This document shows, in pieces, positions 50,751 through 58,116 of a stretch of DNA of 61,208 nt. The translations under genes and the position numbers were made by a program. Source of the DNA: Jeotgalibacillus alimentarius. Lineage in GTDB: Bacteria > Bacillota > Bacilli > Bacillales > Jeotgalibacillaceae. The notes beneath the pieces are model-generated. The model made no database searches. It saw nothing but the letters and a program-made list of their open reading frames with translations, and had not been told where the DNA came from. How positions within the stretch are numbered: position 1 is the stretch's first letter; each line of letters begins with the position of its first letter. The stretch is taken from contig NZ_JXRQ01000011.1 in NCBI RefSeq assembly GCF_000829445.1, positions 1 through 61,208 on the forward strand. The letters run 5' to 3'.

Positions 50751-50879
50751 CTAATCGTCTTTACGGCGGTTAGGGTTCTTTTTTTGTAACAGAAGCATGA
50801 GGATGATCCCACATCCAATAATGAATAATAATCCGATGCCATATAACACCTGAAAGACCCAGTCGAGTGCGCTGTCCAA
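50751..50879 (-). CDS. Small single-pass membrane protein, 42 aa
   Basis: On the minus strand, TTG 50879 lies 7 bp after GGAGG and opens a 42-codon frame. The peptide has a short N-terminus (MDSALDWVFQ), one hydrophobic helix of about 22 residues containing a Gly-Cys-Gly, and a basic tail (QKKNPNRRKDD). This is a typical small bacterial membrane protein. No family is recognised. It is convergent with the PPOX gene. Confidence 0.65.
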   Translation of the reverse strand: MDSALDWVFQVLYGIGLLFIIGCGIILMLLLQKKNPNRRKDD

Positions 50880-50960
50880 ATCAATTCCTCCATTCATGTG
50901 AAATTCACTTCTCATTCTATTATAATGAAGTCAGATGTAAAAGCAGAACGGAGGTACATA

Positions 50961-51419
50961 ATGGAGTGGGTATTAAAAAGTTTTGAGGAACTATCTGCGC
51001 TGGAGCTGCATGACATTTTAAGAGCCAGGGTGGACGTATTTGTAGTAGAACAGGATTGTGCTTATCATGAGGTGGATGGATATGATCCTGAATCATGGCA
51101 CCTTCAGCTGAAGATCGATGGCAAGCTTGCTGCATATGCAAGGCTGATGAAGGCTGGAACTAAGTATAATAAAGCGTCAATCGGCAGAATCATTGTGATT
51201 GAAGAATTCAGAAACCGACAGATTGGCCGTGCGCTTGTTGAAAAATCAATCGATGTCATGAAAGATTGGGGTACCGGGGAAATCATGCTGCAGGGTCAGA
51301 CCTACCTGCGAACATTTTACGGTTCATTCGGCTTTGAAGAAATCTCAGCAGAGTATCTCGATGACGGCATTCCACACGTGGATATGCTGCTGACAATAGA
51401 TACAAAAGAAAAGAGTTGA
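50961..51419 (+). CDS. GNAT family N-acetyltransferase (ElaA type)
   Basis: A 152-aa acetyltransferase with the ElaA words 'LRARVDVFVVEQDCAY', 'IGRIIVIEEFRNRQIGRALVE' (acetyl-CoA-binding motif in two parts) and 'YGSFGFEEIS'. GGAGGTACATA precedes ATG 50961. Substrate unknown. A 51-aa membrane protein gene follows after 5 bp. Confidence 0.92.
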   Translation: MEWVLKSFEELSALELHDILRARVDVFVVEQDCAYHEVDGYDPESWHLQLKIDGKLAAYARLMKAGTKYNKASIGRIIVIEEFRNRQIGRALVEKSIDVMKDWGTGEIMLQGQTYLRTFYGSFGFEEISAEYLDDGIPHVDMLLTIDTKEKS

Positions 51420-51424
51420 ATAAA

Positions 51425-51580
51425 ATGAATGGTAAAAAAAGTGTCATTGCCATTGTGGCCATTGTCGTGATTATGATTATTTTAATCTTTATACTGATGC
51501 TTAACTTTGATCCTGAGCAATATAAGTCAGCAGCCGTGCTGACTGAGATCACAGAAAGTAAAAATCTCCTGTCAGCGTGA
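51425..51580 (+). CDS. Small single-pass membrane protein, 51 aa
   Basis: ATG 51425 opens 51 codons ending at TGA 51580. The protein begins MNGKKS, has a strongly hydrophobic helix (about residues 7-26, rich in Ile/Val/Met) and a soluble ~25-residue tail. The ribosome site is weak (AAAAGAG), but the gene is 5 bp after the ElaA-type gene and its stop codon sits in the loop/stem of the terminator, so coupling is likely. No family recognised. Confidence 0.6.
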   Translation: MNGKKSVIAIVAIVVIMIILIFILMLNFDPEQYKSAAVLTEITESKNLLSA

Positions 51581-51592
51581 CAGGAGATCTTT
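51564..51592 (+). terminator. Terminator containing the stop codon of the 51-aa gene
   Basis: An 11-bp stem ATCTCCTGTCA (51564-51574) / TGACAGGAGAT (51578-51588), 3-nt loop, then CTTTT. Confidence 0.85.
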
Positions 51593-51622
51593 TAAAACAG
51601 GCAGCGCACTGCCATATGAATA

Positions 51623-51814
51623 TTAAGCATTTTCTATCACTTTATAATTTTCATGTGAAACGACAGTGAAGTTCGTTCCATAATCCAAAAGCAATGCGTC
51701 CTCTTCTGATATACTTACAATCACAGATCGTTCCAGAATTTTAGTCACTTCACCAGTGATATCAAACCCGTGACGTGTAAATTTAACTTTCTGTCCTACA
51801 TTAGCCTGTGTCAT
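51623..51814 (-). CDS. DUF2187 family protein (YkvS-like)
   Basis: A 63-aa beta-rich protein ('GQKVKFTRHGFDITGEVTKI', 'GTNFTVVSHENYKVI') of the DUF2187 family found in Bacillales; function unknown. The start ATG at 51814 gives the family length; an upstream ATG would add 17 residues without a good ribosome site. Confidence 0.88.
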   Translation of the reverse strand: MTQANVGQKVKFTRHGFDITGEVTKILERSVIVSISEEDALLLDYGTNFTVVSHENYKVIENA

Positions 51815-52002
51815 ATCAGCACCCCATATTCTTAAAAAAGTAATTTGTAACGGACTGCTCTTCATTATACATGAGCAGGGCCGTTTCTTTAAATACTAGC
51901 TGTGTTTACTAGATATATACCCCATTAGTACTTATGTATTCTACTATAAATTGACTTGAATAGGGGAAAAATTCTGTAATTTTGCAAAAAAATCAGTTTC
52001 GC

Positions 52003-52031
52003 TTACAGGACATATGGTACTCTGTTAGAAT
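52003..52031 (+). promoter_or_regulatory. Sigma-A promoter of the small membrane protein gene
   Basis: TTACAG (52003-52008), a 17-bp spacer and TAGAAT (52026-52031). Confidence 0.55.
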
Positions 52032-52061
52032 GGAGTTTAGCTGAATTTGAGCGGAGGCATG

Positions 52062-52529
52062 ATGAAATTGCAAAGCAAACAGACTTTATGGTTAACAGCC
52101 ACCGGATACGGCATTATGGTTTTATTGATTACACTTGCAATAACATTAAGTGTATATCCAGGCGGTTATGATTATATGTATGACGAAAGTTCGCAGCAGA
52201 TCACGCTTGAGCGGGGCATGTTTGTCAAAGAAGATATCACGATAGAAGTAACTGATAATCCTTCGTTACAATATGTCCTTTATCAGACAGAAGTCAACCA
52301 GGCAATCCAGTCATGGGTTATGTTGTTGACACTGGGGATTCTGGCCGTATATTTACTGCAGCGGATCATACCTGCTTACCGGAAACGGAAAGAGAACGGC
52401 TTCAAAGGAACAAATATCCTGCATGCAGTGCTGCTAGGGGTTTCAATCTTTATGATGATTTACTATCTTACAGCCTTGACTGGCAGCATTCAGTACATGG
52501 AACAAGTATTTAACACAGCGATTGATTGA
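52062..52529 (+). CDS. Hypothetical membrane protein
   Basis: A 155-aa protein with three hydrophobic segments: about residues 9-32, 85-104 and 119-141. An extracytoplasmic region after the first helix holds 'YDYMYDESSQQITLERG'. GGAGG (52053-52057) precedes; ATG 52062 gives better spacing than ATG 52059. It is monocistronic with its own promoter and terminator. No family recognised. Confidence 0.75.
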   Translation: MKLQSKQTLWLTATGYGIMVLLITLAITLSVYPGGYDYMYDESSQQITLERGMFVKEDITIEVTDNPSLQYVLYQTEVNQAIQSWVMLLTLGILAVYLLQRIIPAYRKRKENGFKGTNILHAVLLGVSIFMMIYYLTALTGSIQYMEQVFNTAID

Positions 52530-52563
52530 AAAGACTGAGGCCTATATATAGCTTTTATTTATT

Positions 52564-52608
52564 AAAGAAAGGCAATGCTTTCATAGAGTATTGTCTTTCT
52601 TTTTTACA
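52564..52608 (+). terminator. Terminator after the hypothetical membrane protein gene
   Basis: A 13-bp stem AAAGAAAGGCAAT (52564-52576) / ATTGTCTTTCTTT (52590-52602) with one G-U pair, then T-run. Confidence 0.88.
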
Positions 52609-52632
52609 ACACATATTTCTATTGAAAAGATA

Positions 52633-52756
52633 GGTTCATTGTAGCGTAAGGCGGGACTCCGGGACGATTAGCGGGATAGCTGAGATCCCGCAGGCGAAGC
52701 CGAGGAAGCTCAGCGACCGCCGTCCGGAAAGCCTCCGCCTGAAGCGAAAATGAACC
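52633..52756 (+). repeat. Interspersed repeat family A, subtype A2 (copy 6)
   Basis: A 124-bp element with terminal GGTTCATT / AATGAACC and inner inverted GGCGG/CCGCC. Typical A2 words: 'GGACTCCGGGACGATTAGCGG', read in two parts, 'TGAGATCCCGCAGGCGAAGC' and 'CGTCCGGAAAGC'. Confidence 0.88.
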
Positions 52757-52879
52757 GGCTGCCTCTACACCCCGATTTTATTAAGCTCATAGCGACTATT
52801 TTTCTATGATAAAAGAAATGAATTTTCTGAAAAATTATGATAGAATATAACTATCTTGTACAGTGAAGCAGGTGAATAA

Positions 52880-53149
52880 ATGCGAAAAAAAAGAAGCAGA
52901 TCTTCAGGAGAAGGAATGATCAGCCTCATATTCACAATCATCTACATAGGTTACTGGTGGTTTGTATTACAGGAAATTTTCCAGGGAGCGTCTCATTTTA
53001 TTTACATAAGCATTATTCCATTTATCGGGCTGATGTTCCTTCACTCGCTTGCCTCGAAATGGCATGAACGACGCAGAGAAAAGCAGCTTGTCATGAGTGT
53101 GGAAAAGAGCATTGCAAGATACAAAGACCGGATCAAAACCGGAGCATAG
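52880..53149 (+). CDS. Small membrane protein with basic termini, 89 aa
   Basis: An 89-aa protein: a basic N-terminus (RKKRSRSS), two hydrophobic segments (about residues 13-33 and 38-55) and a basic helical C-terminus ('KWHERRREKQLVMSVEKSI'). The start has AGCAGGTGA upstream. Function unknown; it has its own terminator. It stands between two family A repeats. Confidence 0.72.
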   Translation: MRKKRSRSSGEGMISLIFTIIYIGYWWFVLQEIFQGASHFIYISIIPFIGLMFLHSLASKWHERRREKQLVMSVEKSIARYKDRIKTGA

Positions 53150-53175
53150 AACTGAAGAAAGCACCACAATTCATT

Positions 53176-53208
53176 GAAAAAAGCTGCCCGTAAAGGACAG
53201 CTTTTTTG
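53176..53208 (+). terminator. Terminator after the 89-aa gene
   Basis: A stem AAAAAGCTGcCC / GGaCAGCTTTTT (53177-53205) with one mismatch, then TTTTTT. Confidence 0.78.
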
Positions 53209-53244
53209 ACTGGCTTTATTAAAGACCAATGTTATTTTAGCGCA

Positions 53245-53377
53245 GCTGGTGATTGGAGTGGAAGGGGGACGACTCCAGCAGGAGAAGCGTGACAGGTGAG
53301 ACCCCACAGCGCGGAGCGCGAGGAGGCTCACCGCACGCCCTGCGGAAAGCGTTCCCCCTGAAGCGGAAATCACCAGC
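53245..53377 (+). repeat. Interspersed repeat family A, subtype A1 (copy 7)
   Basis: A 133-bp element with perfect 10-bp ends GCTGGTGATT / AATCACCAGC. The middle is shorter than in the other A1 copies and carries an A2-like 'GAGGAGGCTCACCGC', so it looks like a mosaic. Confidence 0.88.
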
Positions 53378-53399
53378 CAGCTTTAACAGAGCCCTTTGA

Positions 53400-53657
53400 T
53401 TATCTCGATTTAACAAGCAATTGAACTGCTTCATTAATATAATCTGATGAATCCTCATCTTTTTCTGCATTACGCAGACATTCCTCAAGGTTGCGTGCGA
53501 CAATCAGGCCAATTGTACGGTCAAGTGCAGTACGTGTAGCAGACAGCTGCGTCACAACGTCACGGCAGTCTTTACCTTCTTCCATCATCCGCAAAATACC
53601 TTTAATCTGGCCTTCAGCGCGCTTCAGGCGGTTAATTTGCTGCTTATCATATTCCAT
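53400..53657 (-). CDS. cstR: Persulfide-sensing CsoR-family repressor (CstR)
   Basis: An 85-aa all-helical DUF156 regulator. It has Cys31 ('EEGKDCRDV') and Cys60 ('ARNLEECLR') but lacks the His ligand of the copper sensor CsoR, the exact pattern of S. aureus CstR, whose N-terminus and 'INEAVQLLVKS' tail it also shares. Reaction with persulfides links the two cysteines and releases DNA. The likely target is the ATACCC-N4-GGGTAT site at 42100, more than 11 kb away. Confidence 0.92.
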   Translation of the reverse strand: MEYDKQQINRLKRAEGQIKGILRMMEEGKDCRDVVTQLSATRTALDRTIGLIVARNLEECLRNAEKDEDSSDYINEAVQLLVKSR

Positions 53658-53753
53658 AGGATAAACTCCTTTAGTTTTAATTTTGAGCTACTTATATCGT
53701 ATAAGGATACTCGGGTTTTGTAAAGAAGTTAGCGGCGCGGTGAAATGGGTTAT

Positions 53754-53785
53754 CAAAAACGGCTGAGACACATATGTCCCAGCCA
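53754..53785 (-). terminator. Terminator for the Pmp3-family gene (minus strand)
   Basis: GGCTGAGAC (53761-53769) / GTCCCAGCC (53776-53784) stem with one mismatch; the minus-strand 3' side is TTTTTG. The word GGCTGGGACA recurs at 57888 and 61111. Confidence 0.75.
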
Positions 53786-53792
53786 TCCGATG

Positions 53793-53978
53793 TTAATTCC
53801 TATTCATATACCGTTGCATATCCTTCTTATGCTTCTCGTCTCTGACAACAATTACCGCGTGGATCAATCCCGGGATATAGCCGAGAATTGTCAGCAGAAT
53901 ATTCAGCAGAAACGACCCGAACCTGCCTGTGAATAATACCGCTAAAGGCGGCAGGAATATAGCTAAAATATATAGCAT
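53793..53978 (-). CDS. YqaE/Pmp3 family small membrane protein
   Basis: A 61-aa protein with two membrane helices and the Pmp3 signature 'FLPPLAVLFTGRFGSFLLNILLTILGYIPGLIHA' (read in two halves). Family members affect membrane potential and stress tolerance; the bacterial role is undefined. AAGGG lies upstream of the ATG on the minus strand. Confidence 0.93.
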   Translation of the reverse strand: MLYILAIFLPPLAVLFTGRFGSFLLNILLTILGYIPGLIHAVIVVRDEKHKKDMQRYMNRN

Positions 53979-54013
53979 TCAATCATCAGCCCTTCTCATG
54001 TCAGTTAATAGAT

Positions 54014-56548
54014 TCATTCCCTGATATCCACTGAACTAAACGGAAGTGCGAGTACACAGGTGCTGTGGCGGCTGACATTAACCAGGTCTGACCTCAGCAC
54101 GCTGAGCGGTTTGCTGTCAGCCTGAATGCCATCTGACAGCACATGCCACGGCCCTTCTGAATCAAGGTGGTATTTAATAGGTGAACCATGCGCATTATGG
54201 ATAACAGCATATCTTTCATAAGGTCCGCGGTCTGCGATCAAATCGTATGCAATCAATCTCTCATCAGTTGGATGGAAATGCATATGCTCAATTACTTCTT
54301 CTTTTGTCCGCATCCTGAAAGCGGGATGTCCTTTTCTGAGCTTAATCAGTCCTTTGACATACTGAACGGTTTGGCTGAATTCCTCGCGTCGATGCCAGTC
54401 AAGCTTATTAATATCGTCAGGAGAGCGGTAACTGTTCTCCACACCGAATTTTGTCCTCATAAATTCCTGACCTGCGTGAAGAAACGGAATACCCTGAGAC
54501 AGCAGGACGATTGAAGTTGCCAGTCGGTGCATTCTTTTATGATCACTCATTGATGCATTTGGTGACGTGAAGCTGATCTTATCCCACAGCGTATGGTTAT
54601 CATGAGCTTCCGCATAATTGACGACCTGTTCAGGTGATGTGAATGTTTTACGATCATAAGGGACCTTCATACCTGCAGATACACCCTGGAGTAAATGATA
54701 TCTCATGCCAATTCTGCCGTTGATGAATCCGTTGTCCTGCTTTGAGAATGTATTCCCTTTTAAATGGTCGCGTAGTGCATCGTTGAAATGAGCAATCCCT
54801 TTCATCTGACCGGCCTGATGCTGGTTTGCTTTCAAGTGGTCGGGAAGTGCTGTCTGGAGATCCCATCCTTCTCCAAGCATGATAATGGAGGGGCTGACCT
54901 CATCGAGTGCTTTTCTGGCGGCAATCATCGTTTCAACATCGTGAATGCCCATCAGGTCAAATCTGAACCCGTCAATCTGGTATTCAGTAGCCCAGTAGAC
55001 AAGAGAGTCCACGATAAACCGCCTCATCATAGCGCGCTCGGATGCAGTATCATTTCCTACTCCGGTCCCGTTTGAGAGCTTGCCATTCTTCGCATAACGG
55101 AAATAGTATCCCGGCACAAGCTGATGGAAAGGCGAACGGCTGACATCATACACGTGGTTATAGACGACATCCATAATCACGCTCATCCCGCGGTCATGAA
55201 TGGCCTGAATCAGTGTCTTCAGCTCCTTAATCCGGAGTGCCGGGTTATGAGGATCTGTAGAATATGACCCTTCAGGCGCATTAAAATGCTTCGGATCATA
55301 GCCCCAGTTATACTGCGGCTGATCAAGCTTTGTCTCATCCACTGTCCAGTAATCAAAGAACGGAAGCAGCTGAATGTGGGTGACACCAAGCTCAGCCAGG
55401 TAATCAAGGCCGGTAGAAAATCCGTGCGTTGTGACAGTGCCTTCTTCAGCTAAACCGAGATACTTACCTTTGTTAAAAGTTCCGCTGTCAGGATGGATCG
55501 TAGCATCACGGATATGCAGTTCATAAATCACTGCATCAACAGGAGAGGCGAGCGTTCTTGCTGATTTCTTCCACGATAAAGGTCTCGTTTTCTTCAGATC
55601 AATGACCGCACTGTGCATTCCGTTCACACTGACAGCTTTCGCGTAGGGATCCTGCGTTTCGCGCCACTCTTTTCCGATCCTCACGCGGTACAGGTACTGC
55701 GCCCCGTCCCAGTCACCGGGAAGATTCAGGTGCCAGGCACCGCAATCTGCCTGCTGCATTTTATATAAATGAATCTGATCATCCATGGAAATTTTAACTT
55801 CTGCTTCCTGAGCGGGAGGAGACCAGACGCTGAAAAAAGTCTGTTCCGGTGAATAATCTGCTCCGAGAAAGCCGTCATATTTAAATAACTGATCAAATTT
55901 CTTTGTCCGCATAATATCGCCAAAAGTGACTTCACAATAACCGAAATGAGAAATGTTCACCTCATATTTTTTTGTTAAGGACAACCGGTTCTTTGTCTTG
56001 ATAACGAGTCTGTTGGCAAGGTCGGATCCTGCATGATCTTTTTCAGCACGAACTTTTTTGATTTCAGCTCCATCAAGTGACACTTGAAGGTTATCGTGTT
56101 TCCAGTCAAAAGAAAGATTTGTCAGTACAGTGATCTCATCCCATTTATCAATTTTGGCACTGATAATGCCCGGGAAAACAGTCACATCATTTAATTGTTC
56201 ATAGATGCGTTCCATTCCCTGCATCAGCCATACTTCAGCTTTACCGGAGCGGTCGAATGATGTAATGAATCGGTCATCAAAACGCTTGCCTGCCCAGTCA
56301 TCTTCTGCTGTGCTTTTTCTTATAATAAAGCCGACGCGTTTGATTTCATCAGGACTTTGCAGCGTGAATACGGCAACTCTGCCATAGCTGTCTTCCTGAG
56401 AGAACTCAACCATCCGGCCCGCTTCACCTTCAAGCCATACCCAAAGATTCCATCCGTCATAATCGTTATCGTAGCGATGGTAATGAAGTGTTACTGTGAC
56501 TTCTTTTAGAATGGGAGGCTGTTTTTCAAAAGACTCTATTTTTACCAT
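54014..56548 (-). CDS. pulA: Type I pullulanase
   Basis: An 844-aa cytoplasmic GH13 debranching enzyme for alpha-1,6 links in pullulan, glycogen or limit dextrins. The N-terminal ~110 residues look like a PUD/CBM41 carbohydrate domain, then a CBM48-like domain (~220-310). The catalytic barrel has 'YNWGYDPKHF', 'DGFRFDLMG' (nucleophile Asp ~528), 'MLGEGWDL' (acid Glu ~560) and 'EAHDNHTLWD' (~649). No signal peptide. Neighbouring genes are not sugar-related. Confidence 0.95.
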   Translation of the reverse strand: MVKIESFEKQPPILKEVTVTLHYHRYDNDYDGWNLWVWLEGEAGRMVEFSQEDSYGRVAVFTLQSPDEIKRVGFIIRKSTAEDDWAGKRFDDRFITSFDRSGKAEVWLMQGMERIYEQLNDVTVFPGIISAKIDKWDEITVLTNLSFDWKHDNLQVSLDGAEIKKVRAEKDHAGSDLANRLVIKTKNRLSLTKKYEVNISHFGYCEVTFGDIMRTKKFDQLFKYDGFLGADYSPEQTFFSVWSPPAQEAEVKISMDDQIHLYKMQQADCGAWHLNLPGDWDGAQYLYRVRIGKEWRETQDPYAKAVSVNGMHSAVIDLKKTRPLSWKKSARTLASPVDAVIYELHIRDATIHPDSGTFNKGKYLGLAEEGTVTTHGFSTGLDYLAELGVTHIQLLPFFDYWTVDETKLDQPQYNWGYDPKHFNAPEGSYSTDPHNPALRIKELKTLIQAIHDRGMSVIMDVVYNHVYDVSRSPFHQLVPGYYFRYAKNGKLSNGTGVGNDTASERAMMRRFIVDSLVYWATEYQIDGFRFDLMGIHDVETMIAARKALDEVSPSIIMLGEGWDLQTALPDHLKANQHQAGQMKGIAHFNDALRDHLKGNTFSKQDNGFINGRIGMRYHLLQGVSAGMKVPYDRKTFTSPEQVVNYAEAHDNHTLWDKISFTSPNASMSDHKRMHRLATSIVLLSQGIPFLHAGQEFMRTKFGVENSYRSPDDINKLDWHRREEFSQTVQYVKGLIKLRKGHPAFRMRTKEEVIEHMHFHPTDERLIAYDLIADRGPYERYAVIHNAHGSPIKYHLDSEGPWHVLSDGIQADSKPLSVLRSDLVNVSRHSTCVLALPFSSVDIRE

Positions 56549-56767
56549 GCTGATCAGACCCTTCTCTATGGAGTGCCGGCAAATTCGTCGTGTTACGTAT
56601 AGTATACGCCAGAATCAGCAGCAGGACATCTTCAAGTGTAAAATCTATATACCCCCTTTCTCATCAAATAGTCTGAATTCATACCAGATGAGTGCGAAAA
56701 AGTGGCAACATTCCGAATATCGCTTAAAATAGAAGTAGACAGGAATTTATCTAAAGGAGGAATTAAG

Positions 56768-57391
56768 ATGAAAGTACTTTATATCAATGCAAATCCAAGA
56801 ACGAAGAAATCTGTCAGTGAAGAAATTGCTGATACATTTATAGAAGAAATTAAAAAAGCGGAGCAGGGTGTGGAAGTTGAATATGCCCACCTGTATGAAA
56901 TGGACCTGCAGGAGATTGACGAGGATGTGTTAGGTTCGTGGGGCAAACACCGTACAGGGGAAGAATTTACTGACATTGAAAAAGAGAAAGTGAAAAGAAT
57001 GGACGATGTGCTGGATCAGTTTTTAGCTGCTGACCTTTATGTATTTGTCACACCGTTTTGGAACCTGTTATTCCCGCCAAGAGTGAAGACGTACATTGAT
57101 TCATTATGTATCCCTGGTAAGACATTCCGTTATACTGCAAGTGGGCAGGAAGGTTTAATTGAAGGTAAGCGTGCTGTTCATATTGAATCAGTGGGAGGCG
57201 TGTATAAAGGAACAGGATTAAATTTCTCAGAGGATTATTTACGTGAAGTAATGCGTTTTCTCGGCATTAAGGAATACGATTCAGTTATTTGTGAAGGGAT
57301 GAGCCAGTACCCTGATATGGCGGATAAGATTCTTGAAGAATCAAAAGCTGAAGCAAGAGAACTGGCCCAAAAGCTTGCAAGACTGGAATAG
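56768..57391 (+). CDS. azoR: FMN-dependent NADH-azoreductase
   Basis: A 207-aa flavodoxin-fold quinone/azo reductase with 'MKVLYINANPRTKKSVSEE', 'FVTPFWNLLFPPRVKTYID' and 'GGVYKG'. It performs two-electron reduction of quinones and azo compounds with NADH via FMN. ATG 56768 follows AAAGGAGGAAT. It ends 3 bp before the convergent DUF4870 gene. In B. subtilis such genes belong to the MhqR/YodB regulons, but no clear box is seen here. Confidence 0.94.
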   Translation: MKVLYINANPRTKKSVSEEIADTFIEEIKKAEQGVEVEYAHLYEMDLQEIDEDVLGSWGKHRTGEEFTDIEKEKVKRMDDVLDQFLAADLYVFVTPFWNLLFPPRVKTYIDSLCIPGKTFRYTASGQEGLIEGKRAVHIESVGGVYKGTGLNFSEDYLREVMRFLGIKEYDSVICEGMSQYPDMADKILEESKAEARELAQKLARLE

Positions 57392-57394
57392 TGA

Positions 57395-57721
57395 TCAGTC
57401 AGGCGTAAAAAAACGGATGACGAGCGGAATTTTAAAAACGTCACCTCTTAATGCATACAATCCGGCAATGATGGCAAACACAATCCATAATACAGTCAGT
57501 ACTGAGTTAATCACCCAGCCGATGCCGATGAAATAAAAGAATCCCGCAAATGCCTGGTACAAAAAGTAGCTGACAGCAAAATTTAAATAAACATAACCGT
57601 GCTCCCTGACAAAGGGGGCATCTCTTTTGATCAGCCATAGAATAAGCGGTCCGACAATAAACGTTACAGTGCTGGTGAAATACATCAGTGCAGCAACGAG
57701 ACGATCTTCTGACGAATGCAT
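57395..57721 (-). CDS. DUF4870 (Tic20-like) membrane protein
   Basis: A 108-aa membrane protein with three hydrophobic segments and the family words 'FIVGPLILWLIKRDAPFVREHG' (two parts) and 'LNFAVSYFLYQ'. Function unknown. It is convergent with azoR at only 3 bp, and neither has a clear terminator between. Confidence 0.9.
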   Translation of the reverse strand: MHSSEDRLVAALMYFTSTVTFIVGPLILWLIKRDAPFVREHGYVYLNFAVSYFLYQAFAGFFYFIGIGWVINSVLTVLWIVFAIIAGLYALRGDVFKIPLVIRFFTPD

Positions 57722-57820
57722 AACCAGGTCCCCCTTTAAAAGTCTTCTTATGTTTATATACGTACCCGGAGAGAATAAGTTTCAAAAGGAGTCTGGAATC
57801 ATATGTACATAGTCTTTCTG

Positions 57821-57918
57821 AATCGTTTCGCTGCGCTTCAGGCAGATGCTTTCCACGGGAACTGTGGTGAGCGCATAAAAAAAGAGGCTGGGACAATATA
57901 AAAAATTGTCTCAGCCTC
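57821..57918. repeat. Truncated family A end plus 'AGAGGCTGGGACA' hairpin
   Basis: 57821-57854 repeats the left end of the following full copy (AATCGTTTCgCTGCGCTTCAGGC). 57881-57918 is a 15-bp near-perfect hairpin AGAGGCTGGGACAAT / ATTGTCTCAGCCTCT around ATAAAAA. No gene is seen between 57722 and 58116. Confidence 0.7.
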
Positions 57919-58045
57919 TAATCGTTTCACTGCGCTTCAGGCGGAAGCTTTCCGGACGGCGGTCGCTGAGCCTCCTCGCCTTAGGCTGTGGGGTCTCAGC
58001 TGTCCCGCTAATCGTCCCGGAGTCACCGCCTTACGCTCCGTTCCA
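57919..58045 (-). repeat. Interspersed repeat family A, subtype A2 (copy 8, inverted)
   Basis: A full A2 copy in inverted orientation: 'GCGCTTCAGGCGGAAGC', 'CTTTCCGGACGGCGGTCGCTG', read in two parts, 'GTCTCAGCTGTCCCGCTAATCG' likewise, and 'CCGGAGTCACCGCCTTACGC'. Terminal inverted repeats are weak. Confidence 0.85.
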
Positions 58046-58116
58046 CTAAGATTTATTTCAATAAAAAGTAATTCAAACAACAATTATCATCGTTTTGTCT
58101 CAGGCTCTTCATCATA

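Noticed and set aside
53761-53784. Hairpin as an independent repeat element
   Set aside because: Its position and minus-strand T-run are explained by termination of the Pmp3-family gene, although the word GGCTGGGACA is shared with hairpins elsewhere.
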